DNA of 64,000 nucleotides, taken from NCBI RefSeq assembly GCF_013167895.1, contig NZ_BLWC01000001.1:4340001-4404000 (forward strand), given 5' to 3'. A model generated the notes under the pieces. That model searched no databases and was not told where the DNA came from. It saw nothing but the letters and a program-made list of their open reading frames with translations. Origin of the DNA: Streptomyces fulvorobeus. Lineage in GTDB: Bacteria > Actinomycetota > Actinomycetes > Streptomycetales > Streptomycetaceae. Each line of letters starts with the position of its first letter. Position 1 is the first letter of the stretch. The position numbers and the translations under genes were made by a program. Shown one piece after another: positions 47,225 to 55,247 of this stretch.

Positions 47225-47727
47225 CGCGTCCCCCCGGTTTCCACCGCGACGGCATCCGGCACGATGCCCGCCACCGGCGGGAACAACATCCCGCCGTCCT
47301 CACTGCCCGCGTCCAGCGCCACTCCCGCCGGGCCCGGCAGCATCGGCACCATCACGTCCAGCAACCGCGCACCCAGAACGGTCTGGTACGTCCACTCCCG
47401 CCCGGCATCCCCGCGGGCGCGCGCGAAACGGGCCAGGGCCTCCTCGTCCGAGAACGCGCAGATCCACCGAACGCCACCCTGGTCGGCCGACCACAGATCA
47501 CCGGCCTCGTCCAGCGGCACCAGCACCGCCGTACGCCGGAACTCACCCAACAACACGGCGAGCTCATGCCGGGCCGCCGCCAGGTGATCGTCTGCCGTCG
47601 TCACGGCAGTGACCGGCGCGGGCGCCTCACGTGCTGCCGGTGGTTCCTCGGTCACCGGCCAGTCGGCCAGGTCGGCGATCTTTGAACGCCGGGTGGGCTT
47701 CGCTACGTCATCCCCGTTGTCGAACAC
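47221..47727 (-). CDS. SseB-like N-terminal domain protein
   Basis: A 168-residue protein. After a disordered charged N-terminus it shows a fold typical of SseB N-terminal domains: HELAVLLGEFRRTAVLVPLD, then RWICAFSDEEALARFARARG and LLDVMVPMLPGPAGVALDAG. Such proteins recur next to actinobacterial type VII and Rhs loci. First gene of the three-gene toxin operon; the GTG start at 47727 has no clear ribosome site. A helper role in toxin production or secretion is inferred from position. Confidence 0.75.
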   Translation of the reverse strand: MFDNGDDVAKPTRRSKIADLADWPVTEEPPAAREAPAPVTAVTTADDHLAAARHELAVLLGEFRRTAVLVPLDEAGDLWSADQGGVRWICAFSDEEALARFARARGDAGREWTYQTVLGARLLDVMVPMLPGPAGVALDAGSEDGGMLFPPVAGIVPDAVAVETGGTR

Positions 47728-47826
47728 CCGTCGAATGCTGTCACGGTGCGCTTCTCAGAAGCAACGCATCGAAGTGGCCGGGCAGTCGTCGAGTGGAGGG
47801 CCCCGCGCCGGGCCGGGGCGCGCGGC

Positions 47827-48030
47827 TCAGACCAGCTGGCTGATGAACGTGCGCCAGGCGTCGTGGCCGAAGGCGATGGCCGGGCCGGTGGGGCGTTTGC
47901 TGTCGCGGACGGGGATGAGGTGGGGGAGGTTGTCGGTGACCTCGACGCACTCTCCCTGCCCTCCGCTATGGCTGCTTGTGCGCCACTTGGCTCCCGCGAG
48001 GTCCAGCGGAGTGAGGCGGGCGTGGGTCAT
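47827..48030 (-). CDS. DUF397 protein
   Basis: A 67-residue DUF397 protein with the signature KWRTSSHSGGQGECVEVTDN and the following VRDSKRPTGPAIAF, then WRTFISQL. DUF397 proteins pair with Scr1-type XRE regulators in streptomycetes, where the small protein modulates its regulator (as in BldB/WhiJ-like systems). Its start overlaps the stop of the XRE gene by 4 bp (ATGA), so the pair is co-translated. Confidence 0.92.
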   Translation of the reverse strand: MTHARLTPLDLAGAKWRTSSHSGGQGECVEVTDNLPHLIPVRDSKRPTGPAIAFGHDAWRTFISQLV

Positions 48031-48899
48031 GGTCTGTGCTCCTTGGCGATGCGTCGGATCAGGCCGAGTGATTCCGTTGGCGGCAACGCCGAGGTGCGAG
48101 CGTCGTCGAAGAGGTCGCGGTAATGAGCAACCTCTGACTCTCGTTCCATCCAGATATTGCCGGTCGGAGTCTCAGTCAGTACGAGATCGAGCGCCGACAC
48201 CCGCGGAAAGCTCAGCAGCAGGTACGGCCCGAACATACCTGGGTGCGCTCCACGGGAGAAAGGCAGTACCTGGACAGTGATGTTGGGCTGCTCGGCAAGG
48301 TTGGCCAAGTGCTCCAGCTGGTCGTGCATCACCGTCTGACCTCCAACCTGCTGGTGGAGAACTCCTTCGGCAAGTACCGCCCAGAGCTGCAAGGGGTCAT
48401 CACCTGACAGGCGTTCCTGGCGGGCCAGTCTCACCTGCACGAACTGTTCGATCTCCTCCGCCGTCTGCCAAGCGCGGGAAGCGACGGTTACTGCTCTTCC
48501 GTACTCCGGAGTCTGGAGGAGTCCGGGGATCAACTGGACCTGGAACGTCTTGATGCCGTCGCAGATCGTCTCCATCTCGATGTAATCGCGGTACGTGTCA
48601 CCGAGGACCGGCCCGTATTGGTGCCACCAACCCTCGCGGCGCCGGCGGTTCGCTGTACGGGCAAGCGATGCCAGGCGTTCACGAGCTTCCGGGTCCCCCA
48701 CGTTGTACGCGTGTATCAGGGCGACCAGGTCCGGTGTACGGACGGGGACGTGACCGTTCTCGATGCGGCTGATCTTGCCCTTGGTGCAGTCGAGGACTTC
48801 GGCTGCTTCACCTGTGGACAGACCTGCACTCTCACGGAAACGACGTAGCTCGTCCCCAAGCTGACGTCCCAGAACGGTGGATGGCTTCACGGATGGCAT
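48027..48899 (-). CDS. XRE-family regulator (Scr1/DUF5753 type)
   Basis: A 290-residue regulator. The N-terminal XRE helix-turn-helix (RRFRESAGLSTGEAAEVLDCTKGKISRIE shows the pattern) is followed by a DUF5753 ligand-sensing-like domain (ETICDGIKTFQVQLIPGLLQ, then RQERLSGDDPLQLWAVLAEG). It is the partner of the overlapping DUF397 gene; many such WhiJ-like pairs control development or local accessory genes. Its targets are unknown. It is divergent from the anti-sigma-like ATPase gene, a standard neighbour of such pairs. Confidence 0.92.
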   Translation of the reverse strand: MPSVKPSTVLGRQLGDELRRFRESAGLSTGEAAEVLDCTKGKISRIENGHVPVRTPDLVALIHAYNVGDPEARERLASLARTANRRRREGWWHQYGPVLGDTYRDYIEMETICDGIKTFQVQLIPGLLQTPEYGRAVTVASRAWQTAEEIEQFVQVRLARQERLSGDDPLQLWAVLAEGVLHQQVGGQTVMHDQLEHLANLAEQPNITVQVLPFSRGAHPGMFGPYLLLSFPRVSALDLVLTETPTGNIWMERESEVAHYRDLFDDARTSALPPTESLGLIRRIAKEHRP

Positions 48900-49087
48900 A
48901 CGTCACTCCCTATCAGCCGCGCACGCCTTCTGCGCCCAGGATGCACGAACGGATGAATTGCGCAGTGAAGACCCATTCAACATTGCGCGAGTACGAATTG
49001 TACGGACACTCTGAGTGAGACGAGATATGCCAACGGCACGCGGCTGCCCGGTACTTACCCGGCAGCCGCCGACCAGCAGGGAGCGGC

Positions 49088-49729
49088 ATGGCAGAGCACT
49101 CCGACCATCGTGAAGTCAGCCTCCGGCTGACTCGTTGCCGAAGTAGCGTTCCCCGAGTTCGGGCGGTGCTGCGGGCCACGCTCGGCGAGTGGCGTGTAGG
49201 ACAGGAGGTGGCGGAGGCGGGCGAGTTGGTGCTCTCGGAGCTGGTGACCAACGCCCTGCGGGTACCCGCCCCGGGTGACCGGATGGTCGGCGTACGCATC
49301 ATTTGCAGGGAGAAGGGTGCCCGCCTGCGTCTGGAAGTGAGCGACGCGGGGGCGGGTCGGTCAGAGGTGCAGCGGGTCGGTGAGCTGGACACAACCGGGC
49401 GCGGGCTCCTGATCGTGGAGGCCCTGGCGCACCGCTGGGGCGTCGACGAACGCTCCGCCGGGATCGGCAAGACCGTCTGGGCGGAACTGCTGGCCCCCGG
49501 CGTCGACCCCACACCTCCCTACCTGGAGATCGCGGCCGTCACCGTCCGCCCCGGCCAGTGCGTACGTGCCTGGGGCGCCTGGCACATGGTCCGAAAGGTC
49601 CGGAGCGAGCGGTACGCCTCGGGAGGGCTCGCTGTCATCATCGCCCTCGACGACGGCGGTCCGGCGCTGCGTCTCGATGCGGCGGAACCGGTGACCGTAC
49701 GGGCTCCGGGGACGGTGGCCGCGTCATGA
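49088..49729 (+). CDS. Anti-sigma-factor-like ATP-binding protein (RsbW/SpoIIAB-type HATPase)
   Basis: A 213-residue protein with a GHKL ATPase domain in its first 140 residues: N box ELVLSELVTNALRVP, G1 LEVSDAGAG and G2 DTTGRGLLIVEALAHRWGVD. The remaining 70 residues form a small C-terminal domain not seen in plain RsbW. These proteins bind sigma factors or act beside DUF397/XRE pairs. ATG at 49088 has AGGGAG seven bases upstream. The stop overlaps the next start (ATGA). Confidence 0.9.
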   Translation: MAEHSDHREVSLRLTRCRSSVPRVRAVLRATLGEWRVGQEVAEAGELVLSELVTNALRVPAPGDRMVGVRIICREKGARLRLEVSDAGAGRSEVQRVGELDTTGRGLLIVEALAHRWGVDERSAGIGKTVWAELLAPGVDPTPPYLEIAAVTVRPGQCVRAWGAWHMVRKVRSERYASGGLAVIIALDDGGPALRLDAAEPVTVRAPGTVAAS

Positions 49730-49994
49730 GGGCCCTGTGGATGAGGTTCCGCCGCCGCAGGACACGCAGTGCCGGGCCACGCTTCACCGGCACCTTGGTG
49801 CTGATGAACGATGGACGACCGATCGTGGTCAGCCGGGCCGGTGAGCCCGTACCCATGGTGCCACCGCCACCGCCACCTCCGTCACCCCGAAGGTGCTGCG
49901 AGTCGGACGCGGCTCGCTTCGGGGCCGTATCCGCATCGCCGCGGACTTCGACGAACCGCCCGCCACCATCGCCGAAGCGTTCGGGATGCGCTGA
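49726..49994 (+). CDS. Antitoxin-like protein, partner of the PIN toxin (frameshifted as given)
   Basis: Starts ATG in an ATGA overlap with the ATPase gene. It begins with a basic stretch (MRALWMRFRRRRTRS), followed by DGRPIVVSRAGEPV, which is like the PVxITRxGxPVA motif of Phd/VapB-type antitoxins. A Pro-rich run then leads to a break at the four C at 49885-49888. With one extra C the frame continues PKVLRVGRGSLRGRIRIAAD, the usual toxin-binding tail, and ends IAEAFGMR at the stop 49992-49994, one base from the toxin start. About 89 residues. Without the extra base the frame reads through to 50154 in low-complexity sequence. The N-terminus is shorter than normal, so a rearrangement is also possible. 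Confidence 0.55.
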
Positions 49995-50368
49995 TGAGAC
50001 TTCTGCTGGACACCCGGGTCGTCATGTGGTGGCTGGACGACTCGCGGGAACTGTCCCCGAAGGTCAAGGAGTTGCTGGACACCGAGCCGGGTGTGTACGT
50101 CAGTGCCGTGTCGGCGTGGGAGATCACGGTCAGGCAGTACCTCGGGACATGTGAAGGCCCTGGCGAACTCGCGGAGCAGGTGCGAGACATCCCGTTCACG
50201 GCCGTGCCCGTCACCGCTGCGCACGGGGTGCGGGCCGGCAGGCTGCCGATGGTGCACACCGATCCCTTCGACCGGATGCTGATCGCTCAGGCGCAGGCCG
50301 AAGGGATGGTGCTGGTCACGCGGAGCGAGTGGATTCCGCGGTACGACGTACAGGTCATGCCGGTCTGA
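49994..50368 (+). CDS. PIN-domain toxin (VapC-like)
   Basis: A 124-residue PIN-domain ribonuclease of the VapC/FitB type that faces an antitoxin. Acidic residues of the active site are visible in LLLDTRVVMWWL (first Asp), the SAVSAWEIT glutamate and HTDPFDRMLIAQA with two Asp. The ATG overlaps the stop of the antitoxin-like gene by one base (TGATG), the normal coupling for such pairs. In cells it would cut RNA when freed from the antitoxin. The DxxRM motif is intact, so the toxin looks functional. Confidence 0.88.
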   Translation: MRLLLDTRVVMWWLDDSRELSPKVKELLDTEPGVYVSAVSAWEITVRQYLGTCEGPGELAEQVRDIPFTAVPVTAAHGVRAGRLPMVHTDPFDRMLIAQAQAEGMVLVTRSEWIPRYDVQVMPV

Positions 50369-50516
50369 CTGTGGTCAGACGCTCGCCGGCCTCCCTCTCG
50401 CGGAGCGGGCGGAGCGTATGTCGCTACGCAGACTCCGCGAACCGGTGCGAGGCGTGCGGGCCGCACGGCGGTACCTTCGCGGCAGGTGGTTTTCGGACGT
50501 GGGCAAGGGGTCGAGC

Positions 50517-51056
50517 GTGCTATACATCGCGTTTCTGCGGGGCCTGAACGTGCCCGGCCGGTCGGTGAAGATGGAGTATCTGCGCGGGCTGTTCACCGGG
50601 ATGGGCTTCGCGTCCGTGCGCAGTCACATCCAGAGCGGCAACGTCTTCTTCGACTCCGACCAGGACGACCGGGCGGTCCTGGGAGAGACCATCCGTACGG
50701 GCCTGAGCGAGGCGCTCGGGTTCGAGGTGGCCGTCTGTCTGCGTACGGTTCCCGAGGTGGAGGCGCTCCTCGCGCTCGACCCGTTCAAGGACGTCGCGGT
50801 CACCGATGACCTGCGGTGCTGTGTCGTGTTCACGAACCAGCGGATCGATCCGGCACTGGAGCTGCCGCTGATGTCGCCGAAGAAGGACATCGAGATCGTC
50901 CGGACCACTGAGTACGAGGCGTTCGTCGTCTGGCATCTGATCGGCGGCAGGGCGCCCGCCGCCAAGGGCTTCCAGGAGCGGGTCCTCGGCAAGGACGCGA
51001 CGGTCCGGTTCTTCCATACCGTGGGGAAGATCCTCGCCGCGGCGAAGAAGGGCTGA
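50517..51056 (+). CDS. DUF1697 family protein
   Basis: A 179-residue protein of DUF1697, recognised from the N-terminal LYIAFLRGLNVPGRSVKMEY, the SHIQSGNVFFDS segment and the AKGFQERVLGKDATVRFFHTV end. The family has a ferredoxin-like fold and no known function. GTG at 50517 is chosen because AAGGGG lies six to eleven bases upstream; the longer frame back to 50418 has no site. Its stop lies 8 bp from the convergent sulfotransferase stop, so it marks the left border of the carbapenem cluster. Confidence 0.88.
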   Translation: MLYIAFLRGLNVPGRSVKMEYLRGLFTGMGFASVRSHIQSGNVFFDSDQDDRAVLGETIRTGLSEALGFEVAVCLRTVPEVEALLALDPFKDVAVTDDLRCCVVFTNQRIDPALELPLMSPKKDIEIVRTTEYEAFVVWHLIGGRAPAAKGFQERVLGKDATVRFFHTVGKILAAAKKG

Positions 51057-51064
51057 CGCCGGAC

Positions 51065-52104
51065 TCAGCCGGCCGGCGGCGGTTCGCCCACGAACGCGGC
51101 CAGGCGGCGCATGCCGGGCTCGCAGGCGCGGTGCAGTTCCTCGGTCTGCGCGGGGGAGAGCGCGGCGGAGGCTCCGGTACGGCCCGCGTCCACCCGGTCC
51201 GCGACCCGGGCCGCCCAGGCTTCCGCTTCCGGGATGCCGGTGAACCGGCCGAAGCGGGTGAGTTCCGGGACCGGGTCGGCCACGATCCGGTCGTAGGAGA
51301 TGTGCATCAGCCGGTCCTCGGGGAGTCCGACGAGGTGTTTGACCGCTCCCGTGCTGTACGACCACATCGTCCCGAACCGCTCCAGCGGGAGGCCGGCGCC
51401 GGCGAGCGCCGACGCGTCCAGGGTGTCCGGCGCGAAGGCGCGCAGGTGGTCGGGGAGCTGCCGGGCGTGGTCCGGGTCGTGGACCGCGTACGGGTCCACC
51501 CCAGGATCTTGCGCATCTCCCTGATCTTCACCGCCAGGCGGAAGATGGGGTGGCGGCTCATCGACACCGCGCAGTCGGGGCCGTGCCGGTACATGTGGAC
51601 GAAGCGGGCCTCGGGGAAGTACGTGAGGAGATCGGGCAGGAAGCGCTGGGCGGCGCCCGAGCGCTCGATCACGACCTTCCGGCCCAGGAGCGAGGCCCAC
51701 CAGGTGAAGAGGCGGAGGTACTGGCCGGGGAGCGGGGCCACCGGCCAGCCGGTCACCTCGTCCCGGATGCGGTCCAGGAGTGCGTCCGGGTCGTCGGTGA
51801 GCGGCGGCAGTGTCATCACCGACAGGGCGGGCACGTCTCCGGCGGCATAGCGGCCGGAGCCGAGCGGGTAGCGGTACTCGGGGACCGTCACGCCCTTGCG
51901 CATCAGCGTGTTCGGCTTCAGCCGCGGTGCGCTGAGCAGGTTCCAGAACGCCGGTCCGTCGAGCTCTCCGGCCGAGAACCCCCAGGGGTCCAGACAGGCG
52001 AAGAACTCGCTGAGGCTGAGCACCTCGCGGTGTTCGTTCACGAGGTCCGAGAGCATGGTGGAGCCGCAACGGCCGGTGCCCAGGACGATGGTGAGCGGTG
52101 CCAC
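51065..52104 (-). CDS. cmmSu: Sulfotransferase, probable carbapenem tailoring enzyme (frameshifted as given)
   Basis: PAPS-dependent sulfotransferase. Restored length is about 346 residues. The 5'-phosphosulfate loop is at the N-terminus (TIVLGTGRCGSTML) and the 3'-phosphate region is RFVHMYRHGPDCAVSMSRHP. The GTG at 52104 is chosen for the AAGGAG site seven bases upstream. The frame breaks at the four C of 51499-51502; one extra base gives REMRKILGVDPYAVHDPDH and continues to the stop at 51065. A sulfotransferase beside carbapenem genes is the mark of the olivanic-acid type (MM 4550), where the C-6 hydroxyethyl group is sulfated. The symbol is by analogy of position and family. It is divergent from thnE. 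Confidence 0.83.
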
Positions 52105-52423
52105 CTTCGCGCTCCTTCCGTCGGCGGGGACTGTTACGCGCGCAGGGAGATCGTCATTCCACATCCTCTCCCCGGTCTCTTCGCTTGCTCTATCGAAGAA
52201 GTTCCCCTGAACTCGTGACGGTTGACCGAATTGGGCGTTGACTGGCCCTCGGCGCCGTCCTTAGTGTTCCTTGCGATTCGCCATGGGCGTGCATTCGGCC
52301 AAGGGCTAATTGGCCGGAATCGCCGAGATCGGCCGGTGAGGCGCAACGAGCTCTTCGGCGGTGTGATCCAGCCATTCGACGGTGACCGCAGGCCACAGGG
52401 GCCGACCCGAGGGAAAGAGTCCG
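52105..52423. other. Divergent promoter region, sulfotransferase / thnE
   Basis: About 320 bp without a gene, markedly richer in A/T than the coding flanks near 52265-52320. It holds the dyad at 52293-52320. Promoters for both directions are expected here but not clear by eye. Confidence 0.5.
52293..52320. promoter_or_regulatory. Imperfect dyad, candidate regulator site
   Basis: ATTC-GGCCAA and TTGGCC-G-GAAT flank seven bases. The 6-bp inner arms are exact. Size and spacing suit a LysR-type operator, so ThnI is the first candidate, but no experimental motif is known to me. Confidence 0.35.
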
Positions 52424-53242
52424 ATGGTGAATCAGACGCCACAGTCCAGCGAGTCCAGCGAATCCAGCGTTTCCCACCAGTCCGGTGAGTCCATAGCGTG
52501 TTCCAAGGACGATGACGGGGTACTCCTCGCGGAATTCTCGGGAGCGCATGAGCAGAACCCCTTCAGCCGGGCCCGGATGCGGGAACTCACCGCGCTGATG
52601 CGGGACATCGACGCGGACGACAAGGTGCGGTGCGTCCTGCTGTACGGCGGGCCCGGGCGTTCCTTCGGCGTCGGCGGCGACTTCAACGAGGTCTCCATGT
52701 TCACCGGCGGCGACGAGGTGAACGGCTGGATCGACGACATCACCGACCTGTACGCGACGATCGCCGGGATCTCCAAGCCGGTCGTCGCCGCGATCGACGG
52801 CTACGCCATCGGGGTCGGCCTCCAGATCGCCCTGTGCTGCGACTACCGGGTGGGCAGCGAGAACGCCCGGCTCGTGATGCCGGAGCTGAAGGTGGGCATC
52901 GCCTGCAACTTCGGCGGCTTCATGCTGCGGTACACCGTCGGCACCACCGTCATGCAGCGCATGCTCTACACCTGCGAGGAGTGGCCCGCCCAGCGGGCCC
53001 TCGCCGACGGCCTGCTCCACGAGGTGCGGCCGGTGGAGGACACGCTGGGCCGAGCGCTTGAGCTGTCGCGCACCCTGGCGCGCTACACCCCGGAGGCGGT
53101 GCAGGGCACCAGGCCGCGGGTGAACGCACCCTTCGTGGAGGGGCTGGAGCGGCTCCGCGCCGAGGCCAAGGAGTCGCACCGCAAGGCGTTCGCGGCGGGC
53201 GAGGCGCAGGTACGGATGCGCCGCATCATCGGACAGAGCTGA
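52424..53242 (+). CDS. thnE: Carboxymethylproline synthase (crotonase family), ThnE/CarB-like
   Basis: Crotonase-fold enzyme of 272 residues, expected to condense malonyl-CoA with pyrroline-5-carboxylate to (2S,5S)-carboxymethylproline, the first step of carbapenem assembly. The oxyanion-hole regions are GRSFGVGGDFNEVSMF and GYAIGVGLQIALCCDYRVGS; the Glu-containing stretch ENARLVMPELKVGIACNFGG suits the CarB/ThnE group better than beta-oxidation hydratases. The Ser/Gln-rich first 30 residues look disordered. The ATG at 52424 has GAGGGAAAGAG upstream. A strong hairpin at 53248-53291 ends the transcript. Confidence 0.85.
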   Translation: MVNQTPQSSESSESSVSHQSGESIACSKDDDGVLLAEFSGAHEQNPFSRARMRELTALMRDIDADDKVRCVLLYGGPGRSFGVGGDFNEVSMFTGGDEVNGWIDDITDLYATIAGISKPVVAAIDGYAIGVGLQIALCCDYRVGSENARLVMPELKVGIACNFGGFMLRYTVGTTVMQRMLYTCEEWPAQRALADGLLHEVRPVEDTLGRALELSRTLARYTPEAVQGTRPRVNAPFVEGLERLRAEAKESHRKAFAAGEAQVRMRRIIGQS

Positions 53243-53247
53243 CCGGG

Positions 53248-53291
53248 TGGTCCGGGGGGTCACGGGCCGGACGCCCCGGCCCCCCGGACCA
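53248..53291. terminator. Bidirectional terminator between thnE and thnF
   Basis: TGGTCCGGGGGG (53248-53259) pairs exactly with CCCCCCGGACCA (53280-53291), 12 bp, in the 54 bp between the convergent stops of thnE and thnF. Confidence 0.85.
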
Positions 53292-53296
53292 GTGCC

Positions 53297-54259
53297 TCAG
53301 CGCGTCACCGTACGGCGGAAGTCGTCGAAGCGGGTCTCCACCCGCCAGCCGAGCCGCTGGTAGAGGGCGATCGCGGGAGCGTTGGCGGTGTCCACGGTGA
53401 GGACCATCGCCGTGCGGCCCCGGCTCCGTGACGCGTGCATCACCCACAGCAGCAGCAGACTTCCCAGGCCCCGCCGCCGGGCATGCGGCGCGACACCGAT
53501 CTGCCGTACGTAGGCCGCGCCGCGGCTGTCCAGCATGCGGTCGGTGATGTTGGCGAAGCCCACGGCCGTGCCGTCCACCTCCAGGAGCGCGCACTGCGCC
53601 GGATCGACGCCCGGGTCGGTGCGCCACCACTCCAGCCAGGTGTCGAACCCGTCCTCGCTCTTGCCCGCCTCCTCGGCGGCGTACGCCGTGTTCTTCACCG
53701 CGTGGAAGGTGCGGAAGTCCCGCTCGCCGTCGAGGTGGCGGACCACCGCACCCGGCACGTCGGGCGGCTGCGGGAGCGTGTCGTCCAGCGTGACCGCCAT
53801 GCGGTGGTACGGGTGCGGGGAGCCGTAACCGCGGGTGTGCAGTGCGGCGCGGGCGGCCTTCTCGCCCTCCGAGACGAAGCAGGACAGCTCCCCCTCGCCC
53901 CCGGCCAGCTGCTCCCGGCAGCGGCGCTCGGCGAACTCCAGCAGTCTCGCCCCGTCGTCGGCGGTGGCGTCCGGGCCGAGCACCAGCTCCGCCGTCCACC
54001 CCGCGATCCCCGACGCGCTGCTCAGCCAGACCGCGCCCACGGGCCGGCCGTCCGCGCCCGGCAGCAGCCGGGCGTCCCTCCGGGCGTCCAGACCCGGGGC
54101 GGTCAGCCGGCCGGTGATCCAGGCCCGTGTCGTCTCCTCCCTGCCCAGCGCGGCGAGGTCCCGCTCGCGGGCGAGCCGCCAGACGGTCTCCGTGTGGGCG
54201 TCCGGATCGAGGGGGACCAGCACGGGTGCGCCACGGTCCCCGGGGGCGGGAGCCGTCAT
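53297..54259 (-). CDS. thnF: Tandem GNAT acyltransferase, ThnF-like
   Basis: A 320-residue protein with two GNAT domains. The C-terminal copy has the acetyl-CoA loop in YVRQIGVAPHARRRGLGSLL (R/Q-x-x-G-x-G/A pattern) and NAPAIALYQRLGWRVE at the end; the N-terminal copy (ERCREQLAGGEGELSCFVSE region) lacks this loop and is probably structural. In the thienamycin cluster ThnF acetylates the cysteamine side chain, giving N-acetyl compounds. Its ATG overlaps the thnG stop (ATGA), so the two are translated together. Assignment rests on domain and gene order. Confidence 0.83.
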   Translation of the reverse strand: MTAPAPGDRGAPVLVPLDPDAHTETVWRLARERDLAALGREETTRAWITGRLTAPGLDARRDARLLPGADGRPVGAVWLSSASGIAGWTAELVLGPDATADDGARLLEFAERRCREQLAGGEGELSCFVSEGEKAARAALHTRGYGSPHPYHRMAVTLDDTLPQPPDVPGAVVRHLDGERDFRTFHAVKNTAYAAEEAGKSEDGFDTWLEWWRTDPGVDPAQCALLEVDGTAVGFANITDRMLDSRGAAYVRQIGVAPHARRRGLGSLLLLWVMHASRSRGRTAMVLTVDTANAPAIALYQRLGWRVETRFDDFRRTVTR

Positions 54260-55050
54260 CGGGCCGCGCCCGGGCCGCCCTTGTCCCGCCGGGGGAGCGA
54301 GTAGACGTAACTGACCGCCCGGCGCTGGTCCGAGGAGCGGTTGGGCGCCGAGGTGTGCGCGGTGAAGCCGCCGAACAGCACCGCGGACCCGGCACGCCGG
54401 GGGAGCGTCACCGGGGTCAGTTCCGGCCAGATCTTCTTGATGTCGAGCGTGGGCTCACGCGGCGAGGCGAAGAGGTCGTCCTGGTTGATGCCGTCCGGCT
54501 TGTACGCGATCCGCTCGCGGTGCGAGCCGGGCAGGAACTGCAGGCAGCCGTTGTCCTCGCGGGCGTCGTCCACCGCGATCCAGATGGTGTAGACGTCCTC
54601 GTACTTCTCGTAGAACTCCTCCTTGAGGAAGAGGGCGTCCTGGTGCCAGGGCTTCTCCGAACCGACCTCGGAGGGCTTCGCCCACAGGAAGGTGTTGTAG
54701 AAGTCGCCCGCGACACCGTGCAGCGGGCGCACCACACCCTCGTTGAGGTTGATCAGCTCCGGGACGGCGGCCAGTTCGGGCGAGTGCTCGTGGGCCATGC
54801 CCACGACGCGTACCTTGCCCGGGATGCACTCCCGGCCGGCGGCGCGCGCGGCCCATCCGCCGCCCTCGCCGTCCGACTCCAGCTGCCAGCCGAAGGTGCT
54901 GTAGCGCATGTCCTCGGTCCGCCGGATCAGATCCGAGCAGCCGCGGCGCATCAGATCGAGGGCTGGTTCGGGCACCAGGTCGTCGAGCTGGATGACACCG
55001 CGCTCCTCCAGTTCGCCGGCGAGGTCTGCGATCGACTGGCTGAGGGGCAT
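54256..55050 (-). CDS. thnG: Fe(II)/2-oxoglutarate dioxygenase (PhyH family), ThnG-like
   Basis: A 264-residue non-haem iron oxygenase of the phytanoyl-CoA dioxygenase family. The iron ligands are H136 and D138 (KPWHQDALF) and H232 (GFTAHTSAP), with R243 or R244 to hold 2-oxoglutarate; all are in place. In the thienamycin pathway ThnG oxidises the C-2 thioether side chain (desaturation and sulfoxidation). The ATG at 55050 has GGTGGAG four bases upstream. It is the first gene of a two-gene unit with thnF and divergent from thnH across 197 bp. Confidence 0.88.
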   Translation of the reverse strand: MPLSQSIADLAGELEERGVIQLDDLVPEPALDLMRRGCSDLIRRTEDMRYSTFGWQLESDGEGGGWAARAAGRECIPGKVRVVGMAHEHSPELAAVPELINLNEGVVRPLHGVAGDFYNTFLWAKPSEVGSEKPWHQDALFLKEEFYEKYEDVYTIWIAVDDAREDNGCLQFLPGSHRERIAYKPDGINQDDLFASPREPTLDIKKIWPELTPVTLPRRAGSAVLFGGFTAHTSAPNRSSDQRRAVSYVYSLPRRDKGGPGAAR

Positions 55051-55247
55051 CGGCTCCACCTTTCTGTACGCGCACGGGCGTGCGGCGTCAAGAACTCTGT
55101 GTGTGACTCGACTATGTGCAAGCCCCCGGCGCACCGGCAACGGAACGGCCGTGGACGCTTCGGGGCAGGGCCCAAATGGCATAGGGCCAAGAGGGCTTCA
55201 CCGCCTCTAGGGTGGGTGGACTGCTGGCCGGGAGCTGGAGGACGCGC

